A stretch of DNA of 64,000 nt, taken from the NCBI GenBank assembly GCA_041748655.1, contig JBGTCV010000010.1, forward strand, positions 1-64,000. Direction: 5' to 3'. Under the pieces are notes generated by a model. The model did not search any database and had not been told where the DNA came from. It saw only the letters and a program-made list of their open reading frames with translations. The translations under genes were made by a program, and so were the position numbers. Of the stretch, positions 24,558-33,033 are shown piece by piece. The stretch is from Leptofilum sp041748655. GTDB taxonomy: Bacteria; Chloroflexota; Anaerolineae; Promineifilales; Promineifilaceae. Each line of letters begins with the position of its first letter. Positions within the stretch are counted from its first letter, which is position 1.

Positions 24558-25634
24558 ATGAATTTTTTGTGGCCCTGGTTACTCCTTTTTTTGCTCATCG
24601 TTCCGCTGAGTATTGCCGTCTATATCTGGATGCTGCGGCGGCGGCGCAAGTTTGCCGTGCGCTTCTCCAGCCTGTCGCTGATTCGCGAGGCGCTGCCCAA
24701 GAGCGCCCGTTGGCGGCAGCATTTGCCTTTTGCCCTCTTTTTGCTGGCGCTGACCGGCCTGATTTTGGCCCAGGCACGCCCGGTGGCCGAGGTGGAGGTG
24801 CCGTTCAGCCGCACGACGATCATTTTGGCGCTGGACGTGTCGCGCAGCATGTGCGCCACAGATGTAGAGCCAAACCGGCTGGCGGTGGCTCAGGAGGCGG
24901 CGCTGGCCTTTGTGGAGGCGCAGGCAGACGGCACGCGAATCGGACTGATCGCTTTTGCCGGGTTTGCCGAGCTGGTGGTGCCCCCTACCCATGATAAAGA
25001 GCTGCTGCGCCGGGCGATTGCCAATTTGACCACGTCATTGGGCACGGCGATTGGCAGTGCCACCTTGAAGTCGATTGACGCGATTGCTGAGGTGAATACG
25101 GCCGTTCCCCCCAGCGGCCTCAATCTGCAAATCGAAAATCCGAACGGTGAGCGTGCCGAACTGTACCAACCCGACATCATCGTTTTGCTGACCGATGGGG
25201 CCAACAGCCGGGGACCGCACCCGCTCGACGCCGCGCAGCAAGCGGCTGACCGGGGCGTGCGCGTCTACACCATCGGCTTTGGCACCGATGAGGTTCCCCA
25301 GATGGTGTGTACCCAGGCACAGCTGGGCGGGGACGCCTTTGGTGGCGGGTTTGGCGGCGGCTTCGGCGGCAGCTTTAGTGGCGGGGGTGGCGGCAACTTC
25401 CGCCGCTTCCTGGTGATTGATGAGGAGACGCTGCAAGCGGTGGCCGACCTGACCGGCGGCGAATATTATCGTGCCGAAAGTGCCGAACAGCTGCAAGATG
25501 TGTTTGAGGAGCTGCCGACCCAATTTGTGCTGCAAACGGAGACAACAGAGATCAGCGTCTTTTTTGTGATGGCGGCGGTGGTGTTGGCGGGAACGGCCGT
25601 TTTCCTCTCTCTCAAATGGCGGCGCTACCCGTAA
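24558..25634 (+). CDS. VWA-domain membrane protein (BatA-like), second copy
   Basis: A 358-residue paralogue of the preceding protein with the same layout: N-terminal helices (about 3-22, 50-68), VWA domain from about 85 and a C-terminal helix (about 330-350). MIDAS residues appear in DVSRSM, TSLGTAIGS and LLTDGANS. It differs by a glycine-rich insertion (about residues 258-277, GGGFGGGFGGSF pattern) before the last strands, which could be a flexible loop. Tandem VWA pairs behind MoxR-DUF58 are the usual arrangement. Confidence 0.92.
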   Translation: MNFLWPWLLLFLLIVPLSIAVYIWMLRRRRKFAVRFSSLSLIREALPKSARWRQHLPFALFLLALTGLILAQARPVAEVEVPFSRTTIILALDVSRSMCATDVEPNRLAVAQEAALAFVEAQADGTRIGLIAFAGFAELVVPPTHDKELLRRAIANLTTSLGTAIGSATLKSIDAIAEVNTAVPPSGLNLQIENPNGERAELYQPDIIVLLTDGANSRGPHPLDAAQQAADRGVRVYTIGFGTDEVPQMVCTQAQLGGDAFGGGFGGGFGGSFSGGGGGNFRRFLVIDEETLQAVADLTGGEYYRAESAEQLQDVFEELPTQFVLQTETTEISVFFVMAAVVLAGTAVFLSLKWRRYP

Positions 25635-25656
25635 TATCCCTAAACAAGAATTTTAA

Positions 25657-25713
25657 TCAAAGATTTCGCAGATTGAAAAGATTCAAAATCTGCTTAATCT
25701 GCCAAATCTTTGA
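25657..25713. repeat. AT-rich palindrome, AAGATTTCGCAGATT type
   Basis: TCAAAGATTTCGCAGATT faces AATCTGCCAAATCTTTGA with an internal TTGAAAAGATTCAA hairpin. The phrase AAGATTTCGCAGATTGA recurs inside the GT87 gene near 37348. Confidence 0.7.
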
Positions 25714-25766
25714 TATATTTGTCTTTGCATTTTGGTCGCATTGGCTGATGCAAAGGAACCTTCAAC

Positions 25767-26774
25767 TTGAAACCATACGAGCAACTGACAATCAAAGGGA
25801 CGCTGCGGCGGCTGCGGGGTTTGGCAGAGGATGCGCTGCGCCAGTTTGGCGTAACGGCCGTTCGCCTCCAGCTCATCGGCACGGACACCAATCTCATTTA
25901 CCGTGTCTGGAGTGACGATGGGCAGCAGTTTGCCTTGCGCATCGCCAATCCTGCGTGGCGTGGGGTGGAAACGGCCGTTTCCGAAACAAACTGGCTGGAT
26001 GCCTTGGCGCAGCAGACCGACATCCCCGTGCCTCGCATCAGGCGCACACCAGCGGGTGAGGCGGTTGTCTTTCCCCAGGCAGCGGGTACGCCCACCGACC
26101 GCCATGCCCTGCTGATGAGCTGGCAGCCCGGCGTACTGCTGGGCCAGCGGCTGACCGCCCCAAACGTGGCCAAAATGGGCGAGCTGTTTGGCAAGCTGCA
26201 CCGGCATGGGGCCACCTGGCAGCCGCCCAACGGCTTCACCACGCAGCGATTCGACCAGATGCTGTCGCGCGGCGAGCCAAACGTGCTGTTTGCTGAGTCC
26301 AGCCTGGCGGTCTACGATGCCCCAACCGAAGCGCTGCTGCGCCAGATGAGCGAAGCCGTGGCCCAAACCTACGCCGCGCTTGATCCGGCCGACTTGCGCG
26401 TCATCCACTGCGACTTGTGGCACGACAATATCAAAATTAACCGGGGGCAACTCTACCCGTTCGATTTTGAGGACACCATTTGGGGCTTTCGCCTGCACGA
26501 CATGGCCATGGCGCTGCTGGATTTGTACGAAACGGTGGCTGATCCAGAGCAATACGACCAGCTTCTGGCGGCGTTCCGCGCCGGGTATGAGGCGATTCTG
26601 CCCTGGCCAGAGGGGGAAATGACGCTGCTGCAATTCGGCCGTTTGTTGTGGAAGACGAACTGGATTGCTCGCTTTTGGCCGGAGGGGTTGGCGAAAACGG
26701 CCGTCTTCCACGCCAATCTCTACGACCATTACCGCCAAACCGGGAAACTCCTCCCCCCCAAGCTCCCCCGCTGA
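25767..26774 (+). CDS. APH-fold phosphotransferase (homoserine-kinase II-like)
   Basis: A 335-residue protein starting at TTG 25767, supported by an AAAGGA site about ten bases upstream. Kinase-like APH fold: an N-lobe with NLIYRVWSDDGQQFALRI (Arg in the Lys position of the ATP pocket), catalytic loop VIHCDLWHDNIKI (Asp about residue 214), and metal Asp in FDFEDTIWGFRLHD. It resembles the SrkA/homoserine kinase branch. The substrate cannot be read. It stands alone between two palindromic repeats. Confidence 0.82.
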   Translation: MKPYEQLTIKGTLRRLRGLAEDALRQFGVTAVRLQLIGTDTNLIYRVWSDDGQQFALRIANPAWRGVETAVSETNWLDALAQQTDIPVPRIRRTPAGEAVVFPQAAGTPTDRHALLMSWQPGVLLGQRLTAPNVAKMGELFGKLHRHGATWQPPNGFTTQRFDQMLSRGEPNVLFAESSLAVYDAPTEALLRQMSEAVAQTYAALDPADLRVIHCDLWHDNIKINRGQLYPFDFEDTIWGFRLHDMAMALLDLYETVADPEQYDQLLAAFRAGYEAILPWPEGEMTLLQFGRLLWKTNWIARFWPEGLAKTAVFHANLYDHYRQTGKLLPPKLPR

Positions 26775-26776
26775 CC

Positions 26777-26875
26777 CCTCGTTCCACGCTCTGCGTGGAA
26801 TGCAGAAATAGGCGCTCCGCGCCCCGGACGCAGAGCGTCCCAACCGGCATTCCAACGGAGATCGTTGGAACGAGG
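26777..26875. repeat. CTCGTTCCACGCTC element, copy 1
   Basis: CCTCGTTCCACGCTCTGCG begins the element and CGTTGGAACGAGG ends it. Inner hairpins use TCCACGC/GCGTGGA and GGACGCAGAGCGTCC. A related element with the same ends and order of hairpins lies at 28086-28195, on the other side of the URO-D gene. Confidence 0.8.
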
Positions 26876-26912
26876 CATCAATCTCTTTTTCCTCTGTGTA
26901 CTCTGTGGCAAA

Positions 26913-28064
26913 TTAAAGGGGGTAACGGCCGTATGCTTCCACCGCATCTACCATCGCCAGCACGTTTTCCGGCGGCACGTCGTTCATGATGGTGTGAACC
27001 GAAGCCAGCAGATAGCCGCCGCCCGGCCCCAGCGCCTCAATCACCCGCTTCACCTCGCGGCGCACGTCGTCGGGCGTGCCAAAGGGCAGCACCCGGTGGG
27101 TGTCGATGCCGCCGCAGAAGACAATCTTGTGCCCAAAGCGCCGCTTTAGCTCCGCCAGCTCAGACATGCGCCCCGCCGACGTTTGGATCGGATTCAAAAT
27201 ATCGACCCCCATCTCCACCAAATCATCAATCAGCGGCATAACGTCCCCATCGGTGTGGAACAGCACCTTCGCTTTGGTGCGGGCCTTGATGAAGGCGATG
27301 TAATCCGCGTGGAACGGCTTCACAAACTCACGGTACATCTTGGGCGACATGAGCAGGCTGGTTTGCGTGCCCAAATCATCCCCAATTTTGATGATGTCCA
27401 CGTTATCGCCCAGCTCCCGCAAGAAATGGCCCATCAACTGTTTACAGTGCTCGGTGATTTTGGCCAGCAGCGCTTTGGCAAAATCCGGCTTTTCCACCAT
27501 GCTCATCATGAAGGTGTCCATGCGCTGCATCTGGAAGGCGCGTTCCAGCGGGAAGAGCAGCCACGGCGTGGCCATGATGGCGTACTCATTGGCCGCAGCC
27601 AGCGCCGCCGCCTCGGCCCGCACGTGGGCCACCCGGCTGGGATCGTCCATGTCGGGCCAGTTGAATGCTTCCAGGTCGGCGATGGTTTGGGCGTCGGCCA
27701 GCGGGTTGATGTGGGGGAACCATTCGCCGGGGGCCAGCTCGACCTGGCCAATGCCCCACGAGTCGATAAACGGGGTGCCCGGTTCGCGGCTGGCGTTGGC
27801 CTGGAAGTTGGCCGCCGGATGGCGATCCAGCACGGGGCGGACGTCGGTGCCTAGTCGTTGGAGGATGGCTTCGTCGGGAACGGCCGTTCCCAACTCCGGC
27901 CAATCGTACAGGTAGCGGTCTTCCGCCTCTACGCCGATGAGCTGCTTGAGTTTCTGGTACGTTTTCATCTTGATGCCGGTGGCGTTGCTGACGCCCAAAA
28001 TGATAGGCACCCGGTCTGGCTGTTCATGGTTAATGGCGGCTAAAACACGCTCGCGTGGGGTCAT
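26913..28064 (-). CDS. Uroporphyrinogen decarboxylase (URO-D) family protein
   Basis: A 383-residue TIM-barrel protein. It opens with TPRERVLAAINHEQPDRVP, the usual start of the URO-D/MtaA superfamily. It also has IKIGDDLGTQ, VLFHTDGDVMPLIDDLVEMG and FCGGIDTHRVLPFGT (the late His/Asp region). It lacks the clear HemE signature FAGAPWT, so haem synthesis is unlikely; corrinoid or methyl-transfer relatives, or an uncharacterised branch, fit better. It is a single gene on the minus strand bracketed by two related palindromic elements, which suggests a cassette or at least an insulated unit. Confidence 0.82.
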   Translation of the reverse strand: MTPRERVLAAINHEQPDRVPIILGVSNATGIKMKTYQKLKQLIGVEAEDRYLYDWPELGTAVPDEAILQRLGTDVRPVLDRHPAANFQANASREPGTPFIDSWGIGQVELAPGEWFPHINPLADAQTIADLEAFNWPDMDDPSRVAHVRAEAAALAAANEYAIMATPWLLFPLERAFQMQRMDTFMMSMVEKPDFAKALLAKITEHCKQLMGHFLRELGDNVDIIKIGDDLGTQTSLLMSPKMYREFVKPFHADYIAFIKARTKAKVLFHTDGDVMPLIDDLVEMGVDILNPIQTSAGRMSELAELKRRFGHKIVFCGGIDTHRVLPFGTPDDVRREVKRVIEALGPGGGYLLASVHTIMNDVPPENVLAMVDAVEAYGRYPL

Positions 28065-28085
28065 GGCTAATATTACTCCTTCTTT

Positions 28086-28195
28086 CTCGTTCCCACGCTC
28101 CGGCGTGGGAATGTGGCCTGTGGCCTTGGCGCTCTGCGCCGCTTATGGGACGCAGGAGCGTCCTGATCTTCATTCCACGCAGAGCGTGGAACGAG
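28086..28195. repeat. CTCGTTCCCACGCTC element, copy 2
   Basis: CTCGTTCCCACGCTCCGGCG begins the element. GGGACGCAGGAGCGTCC hairpins follow, and GAGCGTGGAACGAG ends it. It is homologous to 26777-26875. Confidence 0.8.
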
Positions 28196-28277
28196 ATTGG
28201 TGGATGTTTGTTGGTTCTGCGAATGCTGGCTAACATACCAGTAATCTACAAAGTGACAACACAGTTTTGGAGACAAC

Positions 28278-29297
28278 ATGAGCGTCATTCGTCCTGATTT
28301 ACCTTTGATTGATTTGCACCGCCATCTGGATGGCAGCGTGCGGCTGGAAACGATTCTAGAGGTGGGGTTGCAGCATAATTTGCCCTTGCCGGCGCGAGAT
28401 TTGGTGGGGTTACGGCCGTTCGTCCAGGTCACCACCCCCGAACCCGACATCCTCGCCTTTTTTGCCAAGTTTGAATGGCAGGTGGGTATCCTGGTAAACT
28501 ACGAGGTGTGCCGCCGTGTGGCATACGAAAACGTGCAGGACGCTCAGCGAGAAGGAATCGACTACATCGAGCTGCGCTTTAGCCCAGTGTTTATGGCGGA
28601 ACCGCACGGGCTGGACCTGGCGGGCGTAGTGGAAGCGGTGGTGGACGGCGTGGCCGCCGGGCAGCGCGATTTTGGGGTGCGGGCCAATCTCATCGGCATC
28701 ATCAGCCGGACGTTTGGGCCGGAGGTGGGGCAAAAAGAGCTGGATGCCCTGCTGACGCAGCGGCCGCATCTGGTGGCGCTGGATTTGGCGGGAGATGAGG
28801 CGAACTTCCCTGGCGAGCTGTTTGTGGAGCATTTCAGGCAGGGGCGCGAGGCTGGCTGGCAAATCACGGTACATGCGGGGGAGGCTGGGGGGAGTACGGC
28901 CGTTTGGCAAGCCATCCGTGAACTGAGGGCGACGCGCATTGGCCACGCCGTGCGCGCCGTGGACGATCCGGCGCTGTTGGGTTATCTGGCCCAAAACCGC
29001 ATCGGTGTGGAAACGAACCTGACGAGCAATGTGCAAACCAGCACCGTGCCCAGCTACGCCAGCCATCCGCTTAAAACGATGCTGCAACACGGCATCCTGG
29101 TCACGATCAACACCGACGATCCGGGCATCAGCGCCATTGATTTGCCGTTTGAATACCAGGTTGCCGTGGCAGAAGCGGGGTTGAGCCTGGAACAGGTGGC
29201 CCAGGCACAGCAAAACGCCTTGGAAATAGCGTTCCTATCAGCGGCAGAGAAAGAGGCACTGTTGGCTAAGAAGCAGTTCAGCCACCACCAGGCATGA
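28278..29297 (+). CDS. add: Adenosine deaminase
   Basis: A 339-residue amidohydrolase that deaminates adenosine (and deoxyadenosine) to inosine in purine salvage. The metal and substrate residues are visible: IDLHRHLDGSVR (first zinc His pair), YIELRFSP, VHAGEAGG (third His and catalytic Glu region), TRIGHAV, and NTDDPGIS with the final Asp ligands. Length is typical. ATG 28278 has a GGAG site. Adenine deaminases share this fold, so the exact substrate is probable rather than certain. No purine operon surrounds it. Confidence 0.9.
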   Translation: MSVIRPDLPLIDLHRHLDGSVRLETILEVGLQHNLPLPARDLVGLRPFVQVTTPEPDILAFFAKFEWQVGILVNYEVCRRVAYENVQDAQREGIDYIELRFSPVFMAEPHGLDLAGVVEAVVDGVAAGQRDFGVRANLIGIISRTFGPEVGQKELDALLTQRPHLVALDLAGDEANFPGELFVEHFRQGREAGWQITVHAGEAGGSTAVWQAIRELRATRIGHAVRAVDDPALLGYLAQNRIGVETNLTSNVQTSTVPSYASHPLKTMLQHGILVTINTDDPGISAIDLPFEYQVAVAEAGLSLEQVAQAQQNALEIAFLSAAEKEALLAKKQFSHHQA

Positions 29298-29477
29298 AAA
29301 TAAAGTTAAAAATGAGATCAACTGGCGCTTTTTAAAGAGGTTGACTGGAATTTAACCTGCGGCATAAGCTATGATGCAGCAGGCAGAATCAAACAAGCGC
29401 GTTATGGCGCTGGCAAAAGATGACAAATTTATTATGAGCGCCATTTTTATTTTTGAAATGCGCTGTTGCTGATAAAA
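29298..29477. other. Intergenic gap before the kinase gene
   Basis: About 180 bases. TTGACT (29341) and TATGAT (29370) are present but 23 bases apart, too far for a standard promoter. The word GGCGCT/AGCGCC recurs (29325, 29407, 29438), and pairs of these could form hairpins. Confidence 0.35.
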
Positions 29478-32400
29478 ATGATTGAAGAAAACCGATCCTC
29501 TTCCGGCTCTCTGGCGGAGCCGGAGATCGAGCTAAAACGGGGCTATCAATTAGGTATTTATACGCTGCTAGAGCAGATTGGGCGGGGTGGAGAAGCCGTT
29601 GTTTGGTCCGGCTTCGACAAATTGCGCAAGCGGGTTGTGGCGATCAAGGTCATTTCTACCGTTCACAGCGACCCGGCTGCGGCCTCTATGGTGCCAGCAA
29701 ATTTTGAACGGGAAGTCCATCTTGTTGCCAGTCTAGAGCATCCCCATATTTTGCCCATTTATGAATTTGGCATGGCGGAGTCATTTTCCTATTTTGTGAT
29801 GGCGTATAAGGGGCTGGGCACGTTGGCTGATTGGCTAAAAGTGCGGCCAATGACGCTTGTGGAGATTGCTCAGATGGCCAGGCAGGTGTTGTCGGCACTC
29901 TCTTATTTGCATTTGCGGGGCATTGTTCATCGGGACATTAAGCCGAGCAATATTTTGCTAGACAGCCAGATGCGGGCCTATCTGGCTGATTTTGGCCTGG
30001 CAAAGCAGCTGAGTCAAAGCACAAAGGCGCTGCATACGGGGCGGGGCACGGGACCCTATGCGCCCTATGAGCAGCAGGCGTACCACAGCATTACGCAGCA
30101 ATCTGATATTTACAGCCTGGGGATTGTGCTGTATGAGATGTTGGCCGGGCAGCTTCCCTGGGGTGGGCAGTACAGCCTAGCAACGATGCAAAAAAATGAA
30201 GGCCAGGTGCTGCCAGATCCGGCTGAACAAAATCCGGGATGTCCGGCAGAGGTAACGGCCGTTTTGCGAAAATTCACTGCATTCCAATGGCGGGATCGTC
30301 CACAAACGGCCGTAACCGCTTACGAATTGTTTTACGAGGCGTTACCTTCTGAGGTGCAGCAGGCGGTGGGGCCAGGGCTGATGCCGGTACAGTCGATGGA
30401 GGAGAAATTTCTGGCGCAGGACGTGGCCTATTTATTGGATTTACACCAAACGGATTGGCTGACAACAGAAGCTTGCCCGATTGGCCTGACGCATTTTGTT
30501 TTGTTGGGGGCGCATTACGGCCGTTTCCCCACTACTTTACCTGATGAAACGCAACAAATTTTGCTACGCTGTGCGTTGGCACATGATTACGAGCTGACAC
30601 ATAGGTGGCGCCAGACCAAAGACCCGGCGCTGCGCTGGCAGGTTAGCCTGGCCGCCCTGACCACAGAAGCAGATGAGGTAGTTGCCCGCGTGCTGGCTTT
30701 ATTGTTGCAGGAACCACCTGAGGAAATGCCAACGGCCGTTTCGGCCTCAGCCTCTTTGGAAAAATTGATCGATCTGGCTATGGATGCCCGGAAGTGGCGT
30801 TTGCGGCAAGATGCGCTTAATGTCCTGGCCCATCTGCTGCCTCAGGCAGAAGGCTGGCAGGCGGTGGGCATTTCTGAATCCGGCGATGCCCGGCTGGCTC
30901 ATCTGGCGCTAGAGGAAAGCGTACAGGGCAAGCAGGCGCTGCGGATTATCGGCTTGTTGCAAAGCGAAACGGCCGTACGCACCTTGCTGGCGGCGTATGA
31001 GACGGGGAACGCGGACCATGTGCTAGACCTTTTATCCCAGATTCAGCGACAGGTTGGCAGTTTGCCCCGACTGGTGCCCCCGCGTCTTCGCACCAGGTTG
31101 TTGGCCCAGCGGTTGCAGGAGCTTCTGCTCAATGATCAGGAAGGCTTGTCGCTTTCGCGCAGCCTGATTGGTTTGGGAGCTGGGATATTGGTTAGCTTGC
31201 TGTTTATTTTTGGCTTTATTTCTAAACCGGCGGCGCAGCTGCAGGATATTTTGCAGGCGCCCTACCCGGTCAGCGGCATTGTGACGATTGTTGAGGTGGA
31301 TGATGAGAGTTTGGCGCAGTACGGCCGTTGGGATCAATGGCCACGCTCGCTGCATGCGGAGTTGATTGACCGGCTGCAAGCGGCCGGAACGACAACCATC
31401 GTGTTCGATTTCGTTTTTGAAGCAGAAACGGCGGATGATCAGCTGCTGGCAGAGACAATGGCAGCGGCAGGCAATGTGATTCAGCCGCTGTTGGTGCAGG
31501 GAGATGCGTTTCATGACCTGGACGGTATGCTGCGTTATGAGGGGGTGATTTTGCCACAGTCGGCGCTGTTAGCGGCCTCGGCGGCGGTGGGGCATACCAG
31601 TATTTTGCACGATACCGATGGCTATATTCGTCGGGTACCTACGACTATTTCCGTGGATGGGCAGCGGTACAATAGTTTGGCCCTGGCAGCACTCACAAAT
31701 TATTTGGGCGGTGGTGGGCAGCGGGAAGTTTTGGTGGAAAACGGCCGTTTAGCCGTGTCGGGCCGCCAGATTCCCGTAACAGAAGATGGCGAAATGCGCA
31801 TTTATTATGCTGGCCCACCTGCCCAGCCAAACCAGACCACCTTTGCGATGGTGCGTTATCAGGATGTATTGGCGGGCGCGGTACCGGCCGAACTGCTGCG
31901 CAACAAGATTGTGCTGGTAGGCATTACGGCCACGGCGGAGCCAGATCGTTACCTGACTCCCGTGAGTGACGGCCGTCCGATGTATGGTGTGGAAATTTTG
32001 GCCAACGTCATAGAGACGATCTGGTCTGGTCGTTTTATTAACACGCCGGGAACGGCCGTTAGCGTCATGATTCTGCTCGCTTTGGGGCTGCTGGTTGGCC
32101 TGGTTTGCACACGCCCCATGACCGGTCTGTTATTTGGCCTGGTCATTGCCACGCTTTACTTTTTGCTGGTTAGCTGGGTCTTTGACGTTACTGGCCTCAT
32201 GCTAGACCTTTACTTCCCTTTGCTAACCATCGCCTTAAGCTACCTGATGGTATCGGCTTACCGCTACTCGGTGGAAGTACGTCGCCGCCGCGAGATGTTT
32301 AACCTGTTTGCCAGCAACGTGTCTCCTGCGGTGGCCCAGGCCACCATTGAGGCCGTGAAGCAAGGCATTCTTGATCTGTCTGGTCAGGAGCAGGCGATAT

Positions 32401-32987
32401 CGGTGCTGCTCATTGAAATGCGCGGTCAGACAGAATACGCTACCCATTATGCTCCTACAGATGTGTTGGCTATGATGACGTTTTTCCGCAACAAAGTGGT
32501 TAATCGCCTACTGTCATCTGAAGGGACCGTGGTTCGTTCTGAGCAAGGCAAAACGATGGCTGTATTTAACGCCCCGTTGAGCCAACCAGGGCACGTCTGG
32601 CTGGCGGTTCAGGTTGCTGAAATGCTTCGGGAAGAGATCGAACACTATCACCAGTCGCTGCCAGAAGGGCACGCGCATCGAGAGATTACCTTTGCTTTTG
32701 CTGTGGAAACGGGCCGGGCAATTGTGGGGTATGATGGGAGTGAAGGACGAAACAGCTTTACTGTTTTAGGCGAATTGGTGAATCTGGTTGACCAAATGGT
32801 GGCTGTGGCTAATGCCGGGCAAATTCTTTTGGGGGAACAGTGCTATCTACAAACGGCCAAACAAATAACGGCCGTTCCGCTGACAACCCTCACCAGTAAA
32901 GAGCGGGGAACGGCCGTACCCATTTATGCTATGGTAACCCATGAAGCTGAAGAACAAAAAGATGGATACCCGTCTTCGCGGGTATGA
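29478..32987 (+). CDS. Membrane Ser/Thr kinase-CHASE2-cyclase-like fusion protein
   Basis: About 1,169 residues from ATG 29478 (a TTG at 29466 is also in frame). Residues about 20-285 are a Pkn-type kinase: IGRGGEAVVWSG, Lys in VAIKVI, HRDIKPSN, DFGLA. Residues about 290-555 are helical, possibly HEAT-like. A membrane helix near 565-583 leads to an extracellular CHASE2 sensor (about 585-840). Three helices follow (about 845-925). The C-terminus (about 970-1150) resembles a class III nucleotide cyclase, but the metal Asp residues and transition-state Arg are replaced (IEMRG, EQGKTMAVF, NLVDQM). A kinase outside-in sensor with a non-catalytic cyclase module is the best reading. Eleven or so ACGGCCGT copies lie in the gene. 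Confidence 0.88.
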   Translation: MIEENRSSSGSLAEPEIELKRGYQLGIYTLLEQIGRGGEAVVWSGFDKLRKRVVAIKVISTVHSDPAAASMVPANFEREVHLVASLEHPHILPIYEFGMAESFSYFVMAYKGLGTLADWLKVRPMTLVEIAQMARQVLSALSYLHLRGIVHRDIKPSNILLDSQMRAYLADFGLAKQLSQSTKALHTGRGTGPYAPYEQQAYHSITQQSDIYSLGIVLYEMLAGQLPWGGQYSLATMQKNEGQVLPDPAEQNPGCPAEVTAVLRKFTAFQWRDRPQTAVTAYELFYEALPSEVQQAVGPGLMPVQSMEEKFLAQDVAYLLDLHQTDWLTTEACPIGLTHFVLLGAHYGRFPTTLPDETQQILLRCALAHDYELTHRWRQTKDPALRWQVSLAALTTEADEVVARVLALLLQEPPEEMPTAVSASASLEKLIDLAMDARKWRLRQDALNVLAHLLPQAEGWQAVGISESGDARLAHLALEESVQGKQALRIIGLLQSETAVRTLLAAYETGNADHVLDLLSQIQRQVGSLPRLVPPRLRTRLLAQRLQELLLNDQEGLSLSRSLIGLGAGILVSLLFIFGFISKPAAQLQDILQAPYPVSGIVTIVEVDDESLAQYGRWDQWPRSLHAELIDRLQAAGTTTIVFDFVFEAETADDQLLAETMAAAGNVIQPLLVQGDAFHDLDGMLRYEGVILPQSALLAASAAVGHTSILHDTDGYIRRVPTTISVDGQRYNSLALAALTNYLGGGGQREVLVENGRLAVSGRQIPVTEDGEMRIYYAGPPAQPNQTTFAMVRYQDVLAGAVPAELLRNKIVLVGITATAEPDRYLTPVSDGRPMYGVEILANVIETIWSGRFINTPGTAVSVMILLALGLLVGLVCTRPMTGLLFGLVIATLYFLLVSWVFDVTGLMLDLYFPLLTIALSYLMVSAYRYSVEVRRRREMFNLFASNVSPAVAQATIEAVKQGILDLSGQEQAISVLLIEMRGQTEYATHYAPTDVLAMMTFFRNKVVNRLLSSEGTVVRSEQGKTMAVFNAPLSQPGHVWLAVQVAEMLREEIEHYHQSLPEGHAHREITFAFAVETGRAIVGYDGSEGRNSFTVLGELVNLVDQMVAVANAGQILLGEQCYLQTAKQITAVPLTTLTSKERGTAVPIYAMVTHEAEEQKDGYPSSRV

Positions 32988-33033
32988 CACCTGTATAATT
33001 ACAAACAAAAATCCTTAACTTAACGTTGGCAGG

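Noticed and set aside
26913..28064. HemE (haem biosynthesis uroporphyrinogen decarboxylase)
   Set aside because: Superfamily fold is clear, but the HemE active-site signature near the start of the barrel is absent and no hem genes are near.
29341..29375. TTGACT/TATGAT promoter for the kinase gene
   Set aside because: The spacer of 23 bases is too long for sigma-70-type recognition.
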